Shown: positions 10,505 through 22,121, counted from the first letter of the stretch. The stretch is DNA of 64,000 nucleotides from Ferrovibrio terrae_B (GCF_943371255.1 NZ_CALRUC010000010.1:1-64000), one strand, 5' to 3'. Numbers and translations are program-made. Notes: generated by a model from the sequence alone, not told the origin.

Positions 10505-11386
10505 ATGATTTCGGCGAACACAAACACCAGTGCCTATGCCGCACTGTCGACCATGCGCTCGACAGAGACTGGACTCGGCATCATTTCCAAACGCATCCAG
10601 ACCGGCTTGCGCATCAACGACGCGGGCGACGATGGCGCGATCTTTTCCATTGCCCAGGGCGTGCGCGCCAATGTGCGCGCTTATGCTGCCGTGCAATCCT
10701 CGCTTGCGGGCGGCATTGGTCTCGGCGAAGTGACCCTGGCGGCGATCAGCGGCATCTACAGCGTGGTCGGCGATATCAAGGCCAAGATTGCCAGCCTGGG
10801 CGACGGTTCGCTGGCACAGCCGCAGCTCGATACCTATCGCGGCGACGTGGCCCGCCTGATTGAGCAGGTCAACACCTATATCGGCCAGGCCACCTATAAT
10901 GGCCGCAACATCCTGCGCGGCGATGCCACAAACACGCCGATCGATTTCATCGCCGATATCTCTGGCACGCAGCTGTCCTATTCGGTCAGCCACTCGCTGA
11001 GCCTCGATGCGGATGAATTTCTTGGGCCTTCGGTGCTGGTGGTCTCGGCCACCGATGTGTCCGAGGCGATTGGCGGCAATCCGCCCGATATTGCCACGGC
11101 ACAGGATTCGCTCGCTCGTTTCGAGGCCCAGTTGATGGATCTCGGCCAGGTGATATCGGCACAGAAGCGCGCCATGGAGGCCCAGCGCGGCTTCGTCGAT
11201 AATCTGGTCGATGCCATGAAGCAGGGGCTTGGCCTGCTGATCGATGCCGATGTGGCGGCTGAAAGTGCCAGCCTGCAGTCCAGGCAGGTGGCGCAGCAGC
11301 TCACCATGGAATCGCTCAGCATCGCCAACCGCACCTCGGCGGGTGCCATCAGCCTGCTGCTGGTCCAGGCCGGCGCCCGGACCTGA
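10505..11386 (+). CDS. Flagellin (short, solitary)
   Basis: This 293-residue protein keeps only the D0/D1 coiled ends and a small middle domain, as many alphaproteobacterial flagellins do. The N-terminus MISANTNTSAYAALSTM and the RIQTGLRINDAGDD segment match the flagellin N-domain (usual SGxRINxAxDD). The C-domain runs from VAAESASLQSRQVAQQL to TSAGAISLLLVQAGA. It is exported by the flagellar type III system and polymerises as filament. No other flagellar gene is in the window. The start is chosen at MISANTN; an upstream in-frame start at 10475 would add MTLIQNEIGA, which does not fit the family. Confidence 0.86.
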   Translation: MISANTNTSAYAALSTMRSTETGLGIISKRIQTGLRINDAGDDGAIFSIAQGVRANVRAYAAVQSSLAGGIGLGEVTLAAISGIYSVVGDIKAKIASLGDGSLAQPQLDTYRGDVARLIEQVNTYIGQATYNGRNILRGDATNTPIDFIADISGTQLSYSVSHSLSLDADEFLGPSVLVVSATDVSEAIGGNPPDIATAQDSLARFEAQLMDLGQVISAQKRAMEAQRGFVDNLVDAMKQGLGLLIDADVAAESASLQSRQVAQQLTMESLSIANRTSAGAISLLLVQAGART

Positions 11387-11952
11387 CGCCGGCGCTTTCC
11401 ACCATCCCGGACGGAAGAAAAAACTGCGCCGGCCGTGCGGCCAGCATGTTCTTTATTTGTTCGTATTTTTGTGGTATATTGAATTGCGGCTGCCCCTATG
11501 GGCCGCTGGGCAGGGTGCCGCAGCCGGAGCGGCGAACCTCAACGAACCTCAACGAACCTCAACGAACCCGAACGAACCCGAACGAACCCGAACGGACCTG
11601 AACGGACCCCAACGGACCCCAACGAACCTCAACGAACCTGGGCGAACATCGACCACCCTGATTTTTAGCGGCCTTTTCGTGCGCGGAGCGCACGCCAGGC
11701 GGCCTGATCGTGGCGCGGCGGGGAACTGCGGCAAAAGGCGTAGGTTGCAGTGCGGGCCTCGCTGTTGCGCCGCCCAGACCCGTATGCTACGTAAACCCGG
11801 CTTTCGCGCCGGGGGGCCGTAAAAAAGCTATAGCTACCCCGTAAAATCCTTAAGTCGGTCAATGTCTTAAGCGGAGCGTCGGGAGGCTGGCCCCAGATCT
11901 TGGTGGCGAGTCCCGATCGGCGGCTCCGGTTCATGAAGCAGAAGGGTCGTTC
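11387..11952. other. 566-base non-coding gap before the ATP synthase operon
   Basis: This is the longest gap in the window. It contains a locally AT-rich patch at about 11450-11490, a 12-unit 10-bp tandem repeat (11531-11650), a small GC hairpin at about 11797-11814 (CCCGGC and GCCGGG arms) and two CTTAAG boxes near 11850-11872. It should hold the flagellin terminator and the atp promoter, but I could not assign either with confidence. An open frame over the repeat has no protein-like composition. Confidence 0.7.
11531..11650. repeat. 12-copy tandem 10-bp repeat (consensus AACGAACCTC)
   Basis: Twelve uninterrupted 10-base units follow the pattern (A/G)(A/G)CG(A/G)AC(C/A)(T/C)(C/G). Neighbouring units are often identical (three AACGAACCCG in a row, two AACGGACCCC), typical of slippage. 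The period is close to one helical turn, so every unit presents the same face. No spacers are present, so it is not CRISPR. It lies about 300 bases upstream of atpH. Confidence 0.95.
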
Positions 11953-12512
11953 GTGGCTCAGGAAACCTCTCTTGTTACCGGCATTGCCGGCCGCTACGCG
12001 ACAGCGCTGTTCGATCTGGCGCGTGACGCAGGCCAGCTCGATGCCGTCGCCAAGGATCTCGATGCCCTCTCGGCCATGCTGGCCGACTCCGCCGATCTCG
12101 TCCGTCTGGTCCGTTCGCCGGTGTTCAGCCGCGACGAGCAGGCCAGGGCGATCGGCGCGGTGGCCGAAAAAGCCGGCATCGGCGATCTGGTCCGCCGCTT
12201 CCTCGGCGTCGTGGCATCCAACCGTCGCCTGTTCGTGCTGGCCGACGTGATTGCCGGCTTCAAGCGGCTGCTCAGCCATCATCGCGGCGAAGCCATTGCC
12301 GATGTCGTTTCGGCGGTGCCGCTGAACGACGCGCAGCTCGCCCAGATCAAGTCTTCGTTGTCGTCGGCCGCCGCCGGCAATGTCGTGATCAACGCCAAGG
12401 TCGATCCCTCGCTGATCGGCGGCCTGATCGTGAAATTTGGATCGCGCATGATCGATGCGTCGGTCCTTACCAAGCTCAACAGTCTCAAGACCGCCATGAA
12501 AGGTGTTGCGTG

Positions 12513-12513
<1 letters not shown>
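11953..12513 (+). CDS. atpH: ATP synthase subunit delta
   Basis: This 186-residue F1 delta subunit is the stator link between F1 and the b subunits. It begins MAQETSLVTGIAGRYATALFDLA and ends with the conserved VDPSLIGGLIVKFGSRMIDASVLTKLNSLK. The start is a GTG at 11953. It opens the atpHAGDC operon. As in most Alphaproteobacteria, the Fo genes are not part of it. The stop overlaps the atpA start (TGATG). Confidence 0.95.
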
Positions 12514-14039
<1,526 letters not shown>

Positions 14040-14064
14040 ACGCCTGAACCAAGGGTAGAGCTTC

Positions 14065-14955
14065 ATGCCTAGCCTCAAGTCACTGCGCGTTCGGATCAAC
14101 TCGGTCAAATCGACCCAGAAGATCACGAAGGCGATGAAGATGGTGGCAGCCAGCAAGCTGCGCCGTGCCCAGGAGGCCGCCGAAGCGGCGCGTCCTTATG
14201 CTGAGCGTATGGCGAGCATCATGGCCTCGCTGTCGGCGGCCCAGACGGGTTCCGACACCGCACCGAAGCTGATGATCGGTACCGGCAAGGATCAGGTGCA
14301 TCTCCTGATCGTCGCCACCGCCGAACGCGGCCTGTGCGGTGCGTTCAACTCGTCGATCGTCAAGCTGGCCCGCCGCAAGATCGAGGAGCTGACCGCTCAG
14401 GGTAAGACGGTCAAGATTCTCTGTGTCGGCAAGAAGGGCCGCGACCAGCTGCGTCGCGACCATGCCTCAAAGATCGCCGACACCGTCGACCTGTCGAAGT
14501 CCAAGAAGATCGGCTTCACCGACGCGCAGGACATCGCGGATCGCGTGCTGGCGATGTTCGAGGCCGGCGAGTTCGATGTCGCGCATGTCTTCTATAACAA
14601 CTTCAAATCGGTGATCAGCCAGATCCCGACCGCCCAGCAGCTGATCCCGGCCATGATTGCCGGCACGAATGCTGCTGCGGGCGCTCCGGACCTCGGCGGT
14701 GGGATTTACGAATTCGAGCCGGACGAGGAAACCATTCTCGACCAGCTGCTGCCGCGCAACCTGTCAATGCAGGTTTACCGTGCACTGCTGGAGAATGCGG
14801 CTTCCGAGCAGGGCGCCCGCATGTCCGCGATGGACAACGCGACGCGCAATGCCGGCGAGATGATCAAGAAACTCACGACCGTCTACAACCGGTCGCGTCA
14901 GGCCCAGATCACCAAAGAACTTATCGAAATCATCTCCGGCGCCGAGGCGGTCTAA
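14065..14955 (+). CDS. atpG: ATP synthase subunit gamma
   Basis: This 296-residue rotor shaft subunit has the N-terminal coiled-coil start MPSLKSLRVRINSVKSTQKI, TKAMKMVAASKLRRAQ and the C-terminal helix ending ITKELIEIISGAEAV. It rotates inside the alpha3beta3 hexamer to couple Fo proton flow to ATP synthesis. It lies 25 bases after atpA and 45 before atpD in the same operon. Confidence 0.96.
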   Translation: MPSLKSLRVRINSVKSTQKITKAMKMVAASKLRRAQEAAEAARPYAERMASIMASLSAAQTGSDTAPKLMIGTGKDQVHLLIVATAERGLCGAFNSSIVKLARRKIEELTAQGKTVKILCVGKKGRDQLRRDHASKIADTVDLSKSKKIGFTDAQDIADRVLAMFEAGEFDVAHVFYNNFKSVISQIPTAQQLIPAMIAGTNAAAGAPDLGGGIYEFEPDEETILDQLLPRNLSMQVYRALLENAASEQGARMSAMDNATRNAGEMIKKLTTVYNRSRQAQITKELIEIISGAEAV

Positions 14956-15000
14956 GACCGCGCGCTGGACGAGACGGAAAAGAGAGAGCGGAGCAGCATC

Positions 15001-16425
<1,425 letters not shown>

Positions 16426-16449
16426 GCCCTTCGCGCAAAGGAGTAGACC

Positions 16450-16851
16450 ATGGCGGAAAGCGTCAGGTTCGAACTGGTCTCGCCCGAGAAGCTGCTTCTC
16501 GCGGTCGATGCCGAGATGGTGGTGGTGCCCGGTGAGGCCGGCGACTTCGGCGTGCTGCCGGGTCACAGCCCGCTGATCTCCACCATTCGCAACGGCGTCA
16601 TCGAGGTGACGGTGAACGGCAGTGTCACCGAGCGCATCTTCGTCGCCGGCGGCTTTGCCGAAGTGGCGAACGACAAGCTGACCGTGCTGGCCGAAGAGGC
16701 CGTGCCGGTGAAGCAGATCGACCGTGCCAAGGTCGAGGCGGCGCTGAAGGATGCCCGTGAAGACGCCGAAGACGCCAAGGATGACCATGCCAAGGCGCGT
16801 GCCGCGGCCCGGGTCGAGAAATACACCGCCATGCTGGACGCCGCGGCGTAA
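16450..16851 (+). CDS. atpC: ATP synthase subunit epsilon
   Basis: This 133-residue epsilon subunit starts VRFELVSPEKLLLAVDAEMV and has the beta-sandwich hallmark PGEAGDFGVLPGHSPLIS. A C-terminal helical hairpin rich in Ala/Lys/Asp follows. It links the rotor to the c-ring and can inhibit ATP hydrolysis. It is the last gene of the operon, followed 23 bases later by a strong terminator. Confidence 0.95.
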   Translation: MAESVRFELVSPEKLLLAVDAEMVVVPGEAGDFGVLPGHSPLISTIRNGVIEVTVNGSVTERIFVAGGFAEVANDKLTVLAEEAVPVKQIDRAKVEAALKDAREDAEDAKDDHAKARAAARVEKYTAMLDAAA

Positions 16852-16874
16852 GTTTCACCAGATAGACTATCGGG

Positions 16875-16903
16875 ATGGCCGGGCTTGCCCGGCCATTTTC
16901 GTT
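16875..16903 (+). terminator. Intrinsic terminator of the atp operon
   Basis: A perfect 10-bp stem, ATGGCCGGGC with GCCCGGCCAT around TT, is followed by TTTCGTTT. It lies just after atpC and immediately before the stop of the convergent bluB gene, so it may serve both directions. Confidence 0.85.
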
Positions 16904-17542
16904 TCAGCGCCGGATGATCTGCTCGCTGACGTCGCGCCGGTGCTCCCAGCCGGCGCGCTGCAGTTCCGGCGTCGCCTGTTCGTCCTCGGGCCCGCCGACG
17001 CAGAGATAGGCGACCAGCTTCCAGTCGGGCTCGACCTCCAGCTCGCGGGTCAGTGCTTCGGGCTCGAAGATCGAGACCCAGCCGGCGCCCAGGCCGGCCG
17101 CGCGGGCGGCGAGCCAGAAGCCGTAGACCGCCATCACGGCCGAGTAATCCAGCATCTCGGGCATGGTGCGGCGGCCTAGGCCATGGCCCTGCAGAGTGGC
17201 CTCGTCGCAGAAGACCGCCAGATGCACCGGCGCTTCCTTCAGGCCGGCGAGTTTCAGCGAGGCATAAAGCTTCGCCTGCTCGCCGCTGTAATCGCCGAGC
17301 GCCTCGGCATTGGCGCGCTCAAAGTTTGCCACCACCTTGGCGCGGCGGCCGGCATCCTCCACCAGCACGAAGCGCCAGGGCTGGCTGTTGCCGACGCTGG
17401 GCGCCAGGGCGGCGGTTTCCAGCAGCCGTGCCACCAGGTCTGGTGGCACGGGGTCGCGGCGGAAGCGGCGCACATCGCGCCGCCACACCATCAGTTCGGT
17501 CAGCCTGGCCCGGAAGGCCTCATCGAAGACCGGTGGCGGCAC
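16904..17542 (-). CDS. bluB: 5,6-dimethylbenzimidazole synthase
   Basis: This 212-residue flavin-dependent nitroreductase-fold enzyme cannibalises FMNH2 to make the lower ligand of vitamin B12. BluB hallmarks are WRRDVRRFRRDPVP, APSVGNSQPWRFVLV, and GAGWVSIFEPEAL, distinguishing it from ordinary nitroreductases. No other cobalamin gene or B12 riboswitch is nearby. It lies 6 bases downstream of the Tim44-like gene and is probably co-transcribed with it. Confidence 0.9.
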   Translation of the reverse strand: MPPPVFDEAFRARLTELMVWRRDVRRFRRDPVPPDLVARLLETAALAPSVGNSQPWRFVLVEDAGRRAKVVANFERANAEALGDYSGEQAKLYASLKLAGLKEAPVHLAVFCDEATLQGHGLGRRTMPEMLDYSAVMAVYGFWLAARAAGLGAGWVSIFEPEALTRELEVEPDWKLVAYLCVGGPEDEQATPELQRAGWEHRRDVSEQIIRR

Positions 17543-17548
17543 TACAGA

Positions 17549-18589
17549 TTAAAGCTCGGGCTGCTGGATGGCGCTGAGCAGCCACTTGCTGCCCGGCGTG
17601 TTGCTGGCGCGCAGGAAGGTCCAGATCTCGGTGCTCATGCCGCGCTCGGTCTTGCTGCCCTCGACAACCGTGCCATCGGGGCGGGTGGTGTAATCCAGCG
17701 CGCTCCAGCGCATCGCCACGGTGGCATAGTCGATGCCGTCCTCGCTCCAGGCCTCGGCCAGGTCGCCCTGCTCAAGATTCACGTCCGCGACATGATTGGT
17801 CAGGCCGGTGCTGGCCAGCAAGGCGAGTTCGCGGCCGAAATAGCCGACCATCTCCGGCGTGGCCTGCAGGCGCAGGGCTTCAAGGTCGCCCTTCGACCAG
17901 GCGGTCTGGACATCGCCCAGCGTCTGCTGGAAGGCCTCGAAATCGCTTTCGCCGATTTGCAGGCCGGCCGTGCGGCCAAAGCCGCCCGACGACGGGGTCA
18001 TGTCGGCGACGCGCGCCTGGGTGGTGCCATGGGCCGGCGGAATGTCGGTGACTGGGCTGTTATAGCTGTCGCGGGTGTAGCCGCCGGGGATCCCAGCAGC
18101 AGCCGTCTGCGGCTGCTGGCCGCGCAGGCTGCGGAACAGGCGCAGGCCGAGCCAGATGGCGCCGCCGATCAGGGCGAACTGGAGCAGCATGCCCATCACG
18201 CCACCGAAACCAAGGCCGCCAAGGCCGCCTTCGCCGAACAGGCCGCCGCCGAACAGCAGGCCGCCAATGCCCATGCCGATCACGCCGCCCATCAGGCCGG
18301 CCATGAAGGGGCGCTGGAAGAAGCCGGCAGGCTGCGCCGCCGGAGCGGCGGCCGTGGCCGGCCGGGCGGTCTGCGCAGGGGCGGGCTGGGTGGTTGCGGG
18401 CGGAGTGGCGCTACGCTGGACCGGGGCGGCGGAGGGCGCGGTCGGGGTGGCCGGTGCGGACTGGTAGGTCTGGCTGCCGCGGCTGCCCATGCTGCCGCCG
18501 CGACCGGCCTTGGCGGCGGCGATGGCCGGCGCGAGGGCGATACTAGCGGCCAGGATGGCGACCAGGAGAGACGTGCGCTTGCGGATCAT
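17549..18589 (-). CDS. Tim44-like domain membrane protein
   Basis: This 346-residue protein has a signal or anchor (LLVAILAASIALAPAIAAA) and a Ser/Pro/Ala-rich low-complexity linker to about residue 85. A Gly/Phe-rich hydrophobic region (MAGLMGGVIGMGIGGLLFGG) and a second membrane helix (LLQFALIGGAIWLGLRLF) follow. The C-terminal Tim44-like domain occupies about 190-345 (SDFEAFQQTLGDVQTAWSKG). Bacterial members (TimA/Tim44-like) are membrane-associated and poorly understood; a lipid- or protein-binding role is assumed from the mitochondrial import homologue. Upstream of bluB on the same strand. Confidence 0.85.
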   Translation of the reverse strand: MIRKRTSLLVAILAASIALAPAIAAAKAGRGGSMGSRGSQTYQSAPATPTAPSAAPVQRSATPPATTQPAPAQTARPATAAAPAAQPAGFFQRPFMAGLMGGVIGMGIGGLLFGGGLFGEGGLGGLGFGGVMGMLLQFALIGGAIWLGLRLFRSLRGQQPQTAAAGIPGGYTRDSYNSPVTDIPPAHGTTQARVADMTPSSGGFGRTAGLQIGESDFEAFQQTLGDVQTAWSKGDLEALRLQATPEMVGYFGRELALLASTGLTNHVADVNLEQGDLAEAWSEDGIDYATVAMRWSALDYTTRPDGTVVEGSKTERGMSTEIWTFLRASNTPGSKWLLSAIQQPEL

Positions 18590-18646
18590 TTTTCCCTGCC
18601 CCTTTGCGATGCCCGGATGTTTATGCCGAGTTTATTTTATGTAAGC

Positions 18647-18681
18647 AGCGGCAGCCGGATACACAAGGGCCGGCTGCCGCT
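18647..18681. terminator. Strong hairpin between thiC and the Tim44-like gene
   Basis: A perfect 12-bp stem, AGCGGCAGCCGG with CCGGCTGCCGCT around an 11-base loop, lies 14 bases after the thiC stop. The T-run (CTTTTG) is on the plus-strand side. For thiC transcripts (minus strand) the stem is followed by GCTTACATAAAAT, a poor U-tract. It probably ends or stabilises the thiC message. Confidence 0.6.
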
Positions 18682-18695
18682 TTTGCACTGCAACG

Positions 18696-20504
18696 TTACT
18701 CGGCCGGCCGGTAGATTTCGCCGCCCGCGCGGCGGAACCGGTCTGCCATCTCGGTCATTCCCTGTGCGGCCACATCGTTCTGCATCCGGGCGGCATCACG
18801 CACCTCCTGGCTGATTTTCATCGAGCAGAATTTCGGCCCGCACATTGAGCAGAAATGCGCGGTCTTGTGCGCTTCCTTGGGCAGGGTCTGATCGTGGAAC
18901 TGCGCCGCGGTTTCCGGATCGAGGCCCAGGTTGAACTGGTCCTCCCAGCGGAATTCGAACCGCGCCCGGCTGAGTGCGTCGTCGCGCCGCGCCGCGCCCG
19001 GATGGCCCTTGGCCAGATCGGCGGCATGGGCGGCGATCCGGTAGGTCACCACGCCCACCTTCACATCATTGCGATCCGGCAGGCCGAGATGCTCCTTTGG
19101 TGTCACGTAGCAGAGCATGGCGCAGCCATACCAGCCGATCATCGCCGCCCCGATGCCACTGGTGATGTGGTCGTAACCCGGCGCGATATCGGTAGTGAGC
19201 GGGCCGAGCGTATAGAAGGGTGCCTCGCCGCAGGTTTTCAGCTGCTTGTCCATATTCGCCTTGATCTTGTGCATGGCGACATGGCCCGGCCCCTCGATCA
19301 TCACCTGCACACCCTTGGCCCAGGCGATTTTGGTCAGTTCACCCAGAGTTTCCAGTTCGGCGAACTGTGCTGCATCGTTGGCATCGGCCGTCGAACCCGG
19401 CCGCAACCCATCGCCCAGCGAGAAGCTGATATCGTAGGCCCGCATGATGTCGCAGATCTCGGCGAAATGCGTGTAAAGGAAGTTTTCCTCATGATGCGCC
19501 AGGCACCATTTCGCCATGATTGATCCACCGCGCGAGACAATCCCGGTGACGCGATTGGCGGTCAGCGGGATATAGGCCAGCCGCACGCCGGCATGGATGG
19601 TGAAATAATCCACGCCCTGTTCGGCTTGTTCGATCAGGGTGTCGCGATAGACCTCCCAGGTAAGATCCTCGGCGCGGCCGTTCACCTTTTCCAGTGCCTG
19701 GTAGATCGGCACGGTGCCGATCGGCACCGGTGAGTTGCGAATGATCCAGTCGCGGATGTTGTGGATGTTGCGCCCCGTCGAGAGATCCATCACCGTATCG
19801 GCGCCCCAGCGGATCGCCCAGACCATCTTGTCGACTTCTTCGGCCACCGAGGAGGTGACAGCCGAATTACCGATATTGGCATTCACCTTCACCAGGAAAT
19901 TTCGACCGATGATCATCGGTTCCAGTTCCGGATGATTGATGTTGCAGGGAATGATGGCGCGGCCGCGCGCGATCTCTTCGCGCACGAAGTCCGGCGTCAC
20001 GAAATCCGGGATCGACGCACCGAAGTCCTCGCCATCCCGCTTCGCCAGGTCCTTGCGCGCCTCGTTCTCGCGGATGGCGACGTATTCCATCTCCGGCGTG
20101 ATGATGCCGCGCCGGGCATACTCGTATTGTGTCACGGCAGCATCGCCTTTGGCGCGCAGCGGGCGCGGATGCATCGGGAAGGCCGGCACCGAGCTGACGC
20201 CGCCATTGTCTTCCGGCTGCACCAGTCGGCCATTGTATGCCTCTACATCGCCACGTGCCTCGATCAGGCGGGTGCGCCAGCGTGGCAGGCCCTGGTTGAT
20301 GTCGATTTCGGCATCGGGATCGGTATAGAGCCCCGAGGTGTCGTAGACCGGCAGGGGTGGTTCGTTGGCAGAGGGATGCGTAGCGATCTCGCGATGCGGC
20401 ACGCGGATGCCTGAATGAAGGCTGCCGGCTTGATAACGCTTCGTTGAAGCGGGCAGAGGGCCGGTGGTGATTTTAAAGTTCGGTGCGTTAGCCAACGTGT
20501 CCAT
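18696..20504 (-). CDS. thiC: Phosphomethylpyrimidine synthase ThiC
   Basis: This 602-residue radical-SAM enzyme converts aminoimidazole ribotide to HMP-phosphate for thiamine synthesis. The C-terminal cluster motif CSMCGPKFC is present, as are GTVPIYQALEK, EGPGHVAMHKI and the TLGPLTTDIAPGYDHITS segment. The start at 20504 is set by AGGAGA five bases upstream. The open frame extends further upstream only through the riboswitch. Expression is controlled by a TPP riboswitch and an SD-masking hairpin. No other thiamine gene is in the window. Confidence 0.96.
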   Translation of the reverse strand: MDTLANAPNFKITTGPLPASTKRYQAGSLHSGIRVPHREIATHPSANEPPLPVYDTSGLYTDPDAEIDINQGLPRWRTRLIEARGDVEAYNGRLVQPEDNGGVSSVPAFPMHPRPLRAKGDAAVTQYEYARRGIITPEMEYVAIRENEARKDLAKRDGEDFGASIPDFVTPDFVREEIARGRAIIPCNINHPELEPMIIGRNFLVKVNANIGNSAVTSSVAEEVDKMVWAIRWGADTVMDLSTGRNIHNIRDWIIRNSPVPIGTVPIYQALEKVNGRAEDLTWEVYRDTLIEQAEQGVDYFTIHAGVRLAYIPLTANRVTGIVSRGGSIMAKWCLAHHEENFLYTHFAEICDIMRAYDISFSLGDGLRPGSTADANDAAQFAELETLGELTKIAWAKGVQVMIEGPGHVAMHKIKANMDKQLKTCGEAPFYTLGPLTTDIAPGYDHITSGIGAAMIGWYGCAMLCYVTPKEHLGLPDRNDVKVGVVTYRIAAHAADLAKGHPGAARRDDALSRARFEFRWEDQFNLGLDPETAAQFHDQTLPKEAHKTAHFCSMCGPKFCSMKISQEVRDAARMQNDVAAQGMTEMADRFRRAGGEIYRPAE

Positions 20505-20505
20505 G

Positions 20506-20536
20506 GGATCTCCTTCTCGATCACGACAGGAGATCC
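20506..20536 (-). promoter_or_regulatory. Shine-Dalgarno-sequestering hairpin of the thiC riboswitch
   Basis: On the minus strand GGATCTCCT pairs perfectly with AGGAGATCC across a 13-base loop, and the second arm contains the thiC Shine-Dalgarno AGGAGA directly before the ATG. This looks like the expression platform: with TPP bound the hairpin would form and block translation. There is no U-run, so control at translation rather than transcription is likely. Confidence 0.7.
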
Positions 20537-20591
20537 GGGTGTGGTGGATGTTCGCGGAATGCGGGCACCGGATCAAGATTCCGCGCGCCGT

Positions 20592-20753
20592 ATGACCGTT
20601 CCCTCCGCCGGCATGACCCGGATCAGGTTCACAGGCCAGCACCATGCGGTGCTGGCTCTCAGGGTCACGGCGTTGCAGACTCATCCTTGGAACAGATGGA
20701 GCCTGCCGGCCAAATCTCAGCGCCCTAGCGGCGCCCCCCTCGGTAACGGTCAT
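20592..20753 (-). promoter_or_regulatory. TPP (THI-box) riboswitch aptamer
   Basis: The outer P1 stem is a perfect 9-bp pairing (ATGACCGTT with AACGGTCAT). Inside are a GGGGGGCGCC...GCGCTGAGA arm and the hallmark GAACCTGATCCGGGTCATG followed by CCGGCGGAGGGA. The middle (P3) arm is extended and contains a 9-bp hairpin, GCCAGCACC/GGTGCTGGC, after a second CTGAGA. It sits 88 bases before thiC, the classic target. Confidence 0.93.
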
Positions 20754-20806
20754 GGTGGAGCAGGGGTTACTGATCGTCAACATTCCACGACGCGTAAAAC
20801 CAGCGG

Positions 20807-20812
20807 TATAAT
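20807..20812 (+). promoter_or_regulatory. Candidate -10 box for the PAS histidine kinase gene
   Basis: A consensus TATAAT lies 86 bases before the kinase ATG in the divergent gap with thiC. No convincing -35 is seen at 16-18 bases. This is a single-motif prediction. Confidence 0.35.
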
Positions 20813-20897
20813 TCGCCGTTTACAGGAAGATTTCGGCTGCGCCATTGTGGGGCGCGGGCAGCAGCCAGGAAATGACCGGCTGCGGGAGGGTTGAGGA

Positions 20898-22121
20898 ATG
20901 AGTGTGGAGTTGGGAAGCGGTGACCTTGAGGCTGCATTGGAAGCAGCGAATGCGCAGTTGCAGCTTGAAGGTGAGCGCCGACGCATTGCTGAGCAGCGGT
21001 TCCGCGATGTTACCGCACTGAGTGCCGACTGGGTCTGGGAAACCGATGCCGACCTCGTCTACACCTATATGTCCGAACAGGTCGAGAGGGCCACGGGGGT
21101 TCCGGCGGCGGAATATATAGGCCAGTCCCGCGTCAATCTGTTCGGCGATGAGAATTCGGCGGACCCTTTTCTGCGGTTGCATATCGACGACATGCGGGCA
21201 CATCGACCCTTTGCGAATCAGGTGCAATGGCTGAATCGGCCCCGCGGCTTGGTCTGCATCAATGTCAGCGGCCGGCCGCGCTTCGACGAGAAGGGTTGTT
21301 TTATCGGCTATATCGGTATCGGCCGCGATATCACGGAAGAGCAGCAGCAGCGTCGCCGGCGCGATGAGATGAATCATGCGCTGGCAGAAGCACGCGATCA
21401 GGCGCTGCGGGCGTCGAAGAGCAAGTCTTCCTTCCTGGCGCATATGAGCCATGAATTGCGGACGCCAATGAATGCGATTCTTGGTTTCGCCGAGGTGATG
21501 AAAGACCAGGTGGTCGGGCCTCTGGAAGACCGCTATCGTGGCTATGCCGGCCATATCCATGACAGCGCGCTGCATCTGCTCAGTCTGATCAACGATGTGC
21601 TGGATCTTTCGCGAATCGAGGCGGGTGCCTACGAATTGCATGAAGGCGAGGTTGATTTGCCGGCGGTGGCGGCGCGCGCGCTTCGCCAGGTTGAAGGCGC
21701 CGCACGCGGTGGCAGCGTGTCATTGGCACTGGAACTGCCGACCGGTCTGCCGCCGGTCTGGGCCGATCAGCGCGCGATCTTTCAAATTATGTTGAACCTG
21801 CTCAGCAACGCCATCAAGTACACTCCGGCCGGTGGTGTGGTGGTGATTTTCGCGCAGCGTGAATCTTCAGGCGGCATTGCCTTCGGTGTGCGTGATACCG
21901 GCATTGGCATGACCGAGGGAGATATCGCCAAGGCTCTGCAGCGTTTCGGCCAGGTCGACAATGTGATGACGCGTGAGCACCAGGGATCAGGTCTCGGCCT
22001 GCCACTGGTGCAGGAACTGGCATTGCTGCATGGCGGGCAGGTGGCGGTAGACTCCGAGCCGGGCAAAGGGACCACCGTTACGGTGCGTTTCGGCGCCGAT
22101 CGCCTGGAACCCCGGGGGTAA
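20898..22121 (+). CDS. Soluble PAS-domain sensor histidine kinase
   Basis: This 407-residue kinase has no membrane segment. It starts with a coiled coil, then a PAS domain at about 35-150 (DWVWETDADLVYTYMS to GYIGIGRDITEEQ), a HisKA domain with phospho-acceptor His185 (SHELRTPMNAILGF), and an HATPase domain with N box (NLLSNAIKYTP), G1 (DTGIGM) and G2 (GSGLGLPL). All kinase boxes are intact. No response regulator lies next to it, so it is an orphan. The input signal is unknown. Confidence 0.9.
   Translation: MSVELGSGDLEAALEAANAQLQLEGERRRIAEQRFRDVTALSADWVWETDADLVYTYMSEQVERATGVPAAEYIGQSRVNLFGDENSADPFLRLHIDDMRAHRPFANQVQWLNRPRGLVCINVSGRPRFDEKGCFIGYIGIGRDITEEQQQRRRRDEMNHALAEARDQALRASKSKSSFLAHMSHELRTPMNAILGFAEVMKDQVVGPLEDRYRGYAGHIHDSALHLLSLINDVLDLSRIEAGAYELHEGEVDLPAVAARALRQVEGAARGGSVSLALELPTGLPPVWADQRAIFQIMLNLLSNAIKYTPAGGVVVIFAQRESSGGIAFGVRDTGIGMTEGDIAKALQRFGQVDNVMTREHQGSGLGLPLVQELALLHGGQVAVDSEPGKGTTVTVRFGADRLEPRG

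Noticed and set aside
11531..11650. CRISPR array
   Set aside because: Units are 10 bases without spacers and no cas gene is present.
11244..11822. Open frame through the 10-bp repeat
   Set aside because: It begins in a wrong frame of the flagellin gene and stays open only because the repeat has no stops; the repeat period of 10 shifts frame at each unit.
17543..18646. Cobalamin riboswitch for bluB
   Set aside because: The upstream DNA is occupied by the Tim44-like gene and no B12-box sequence is visible.
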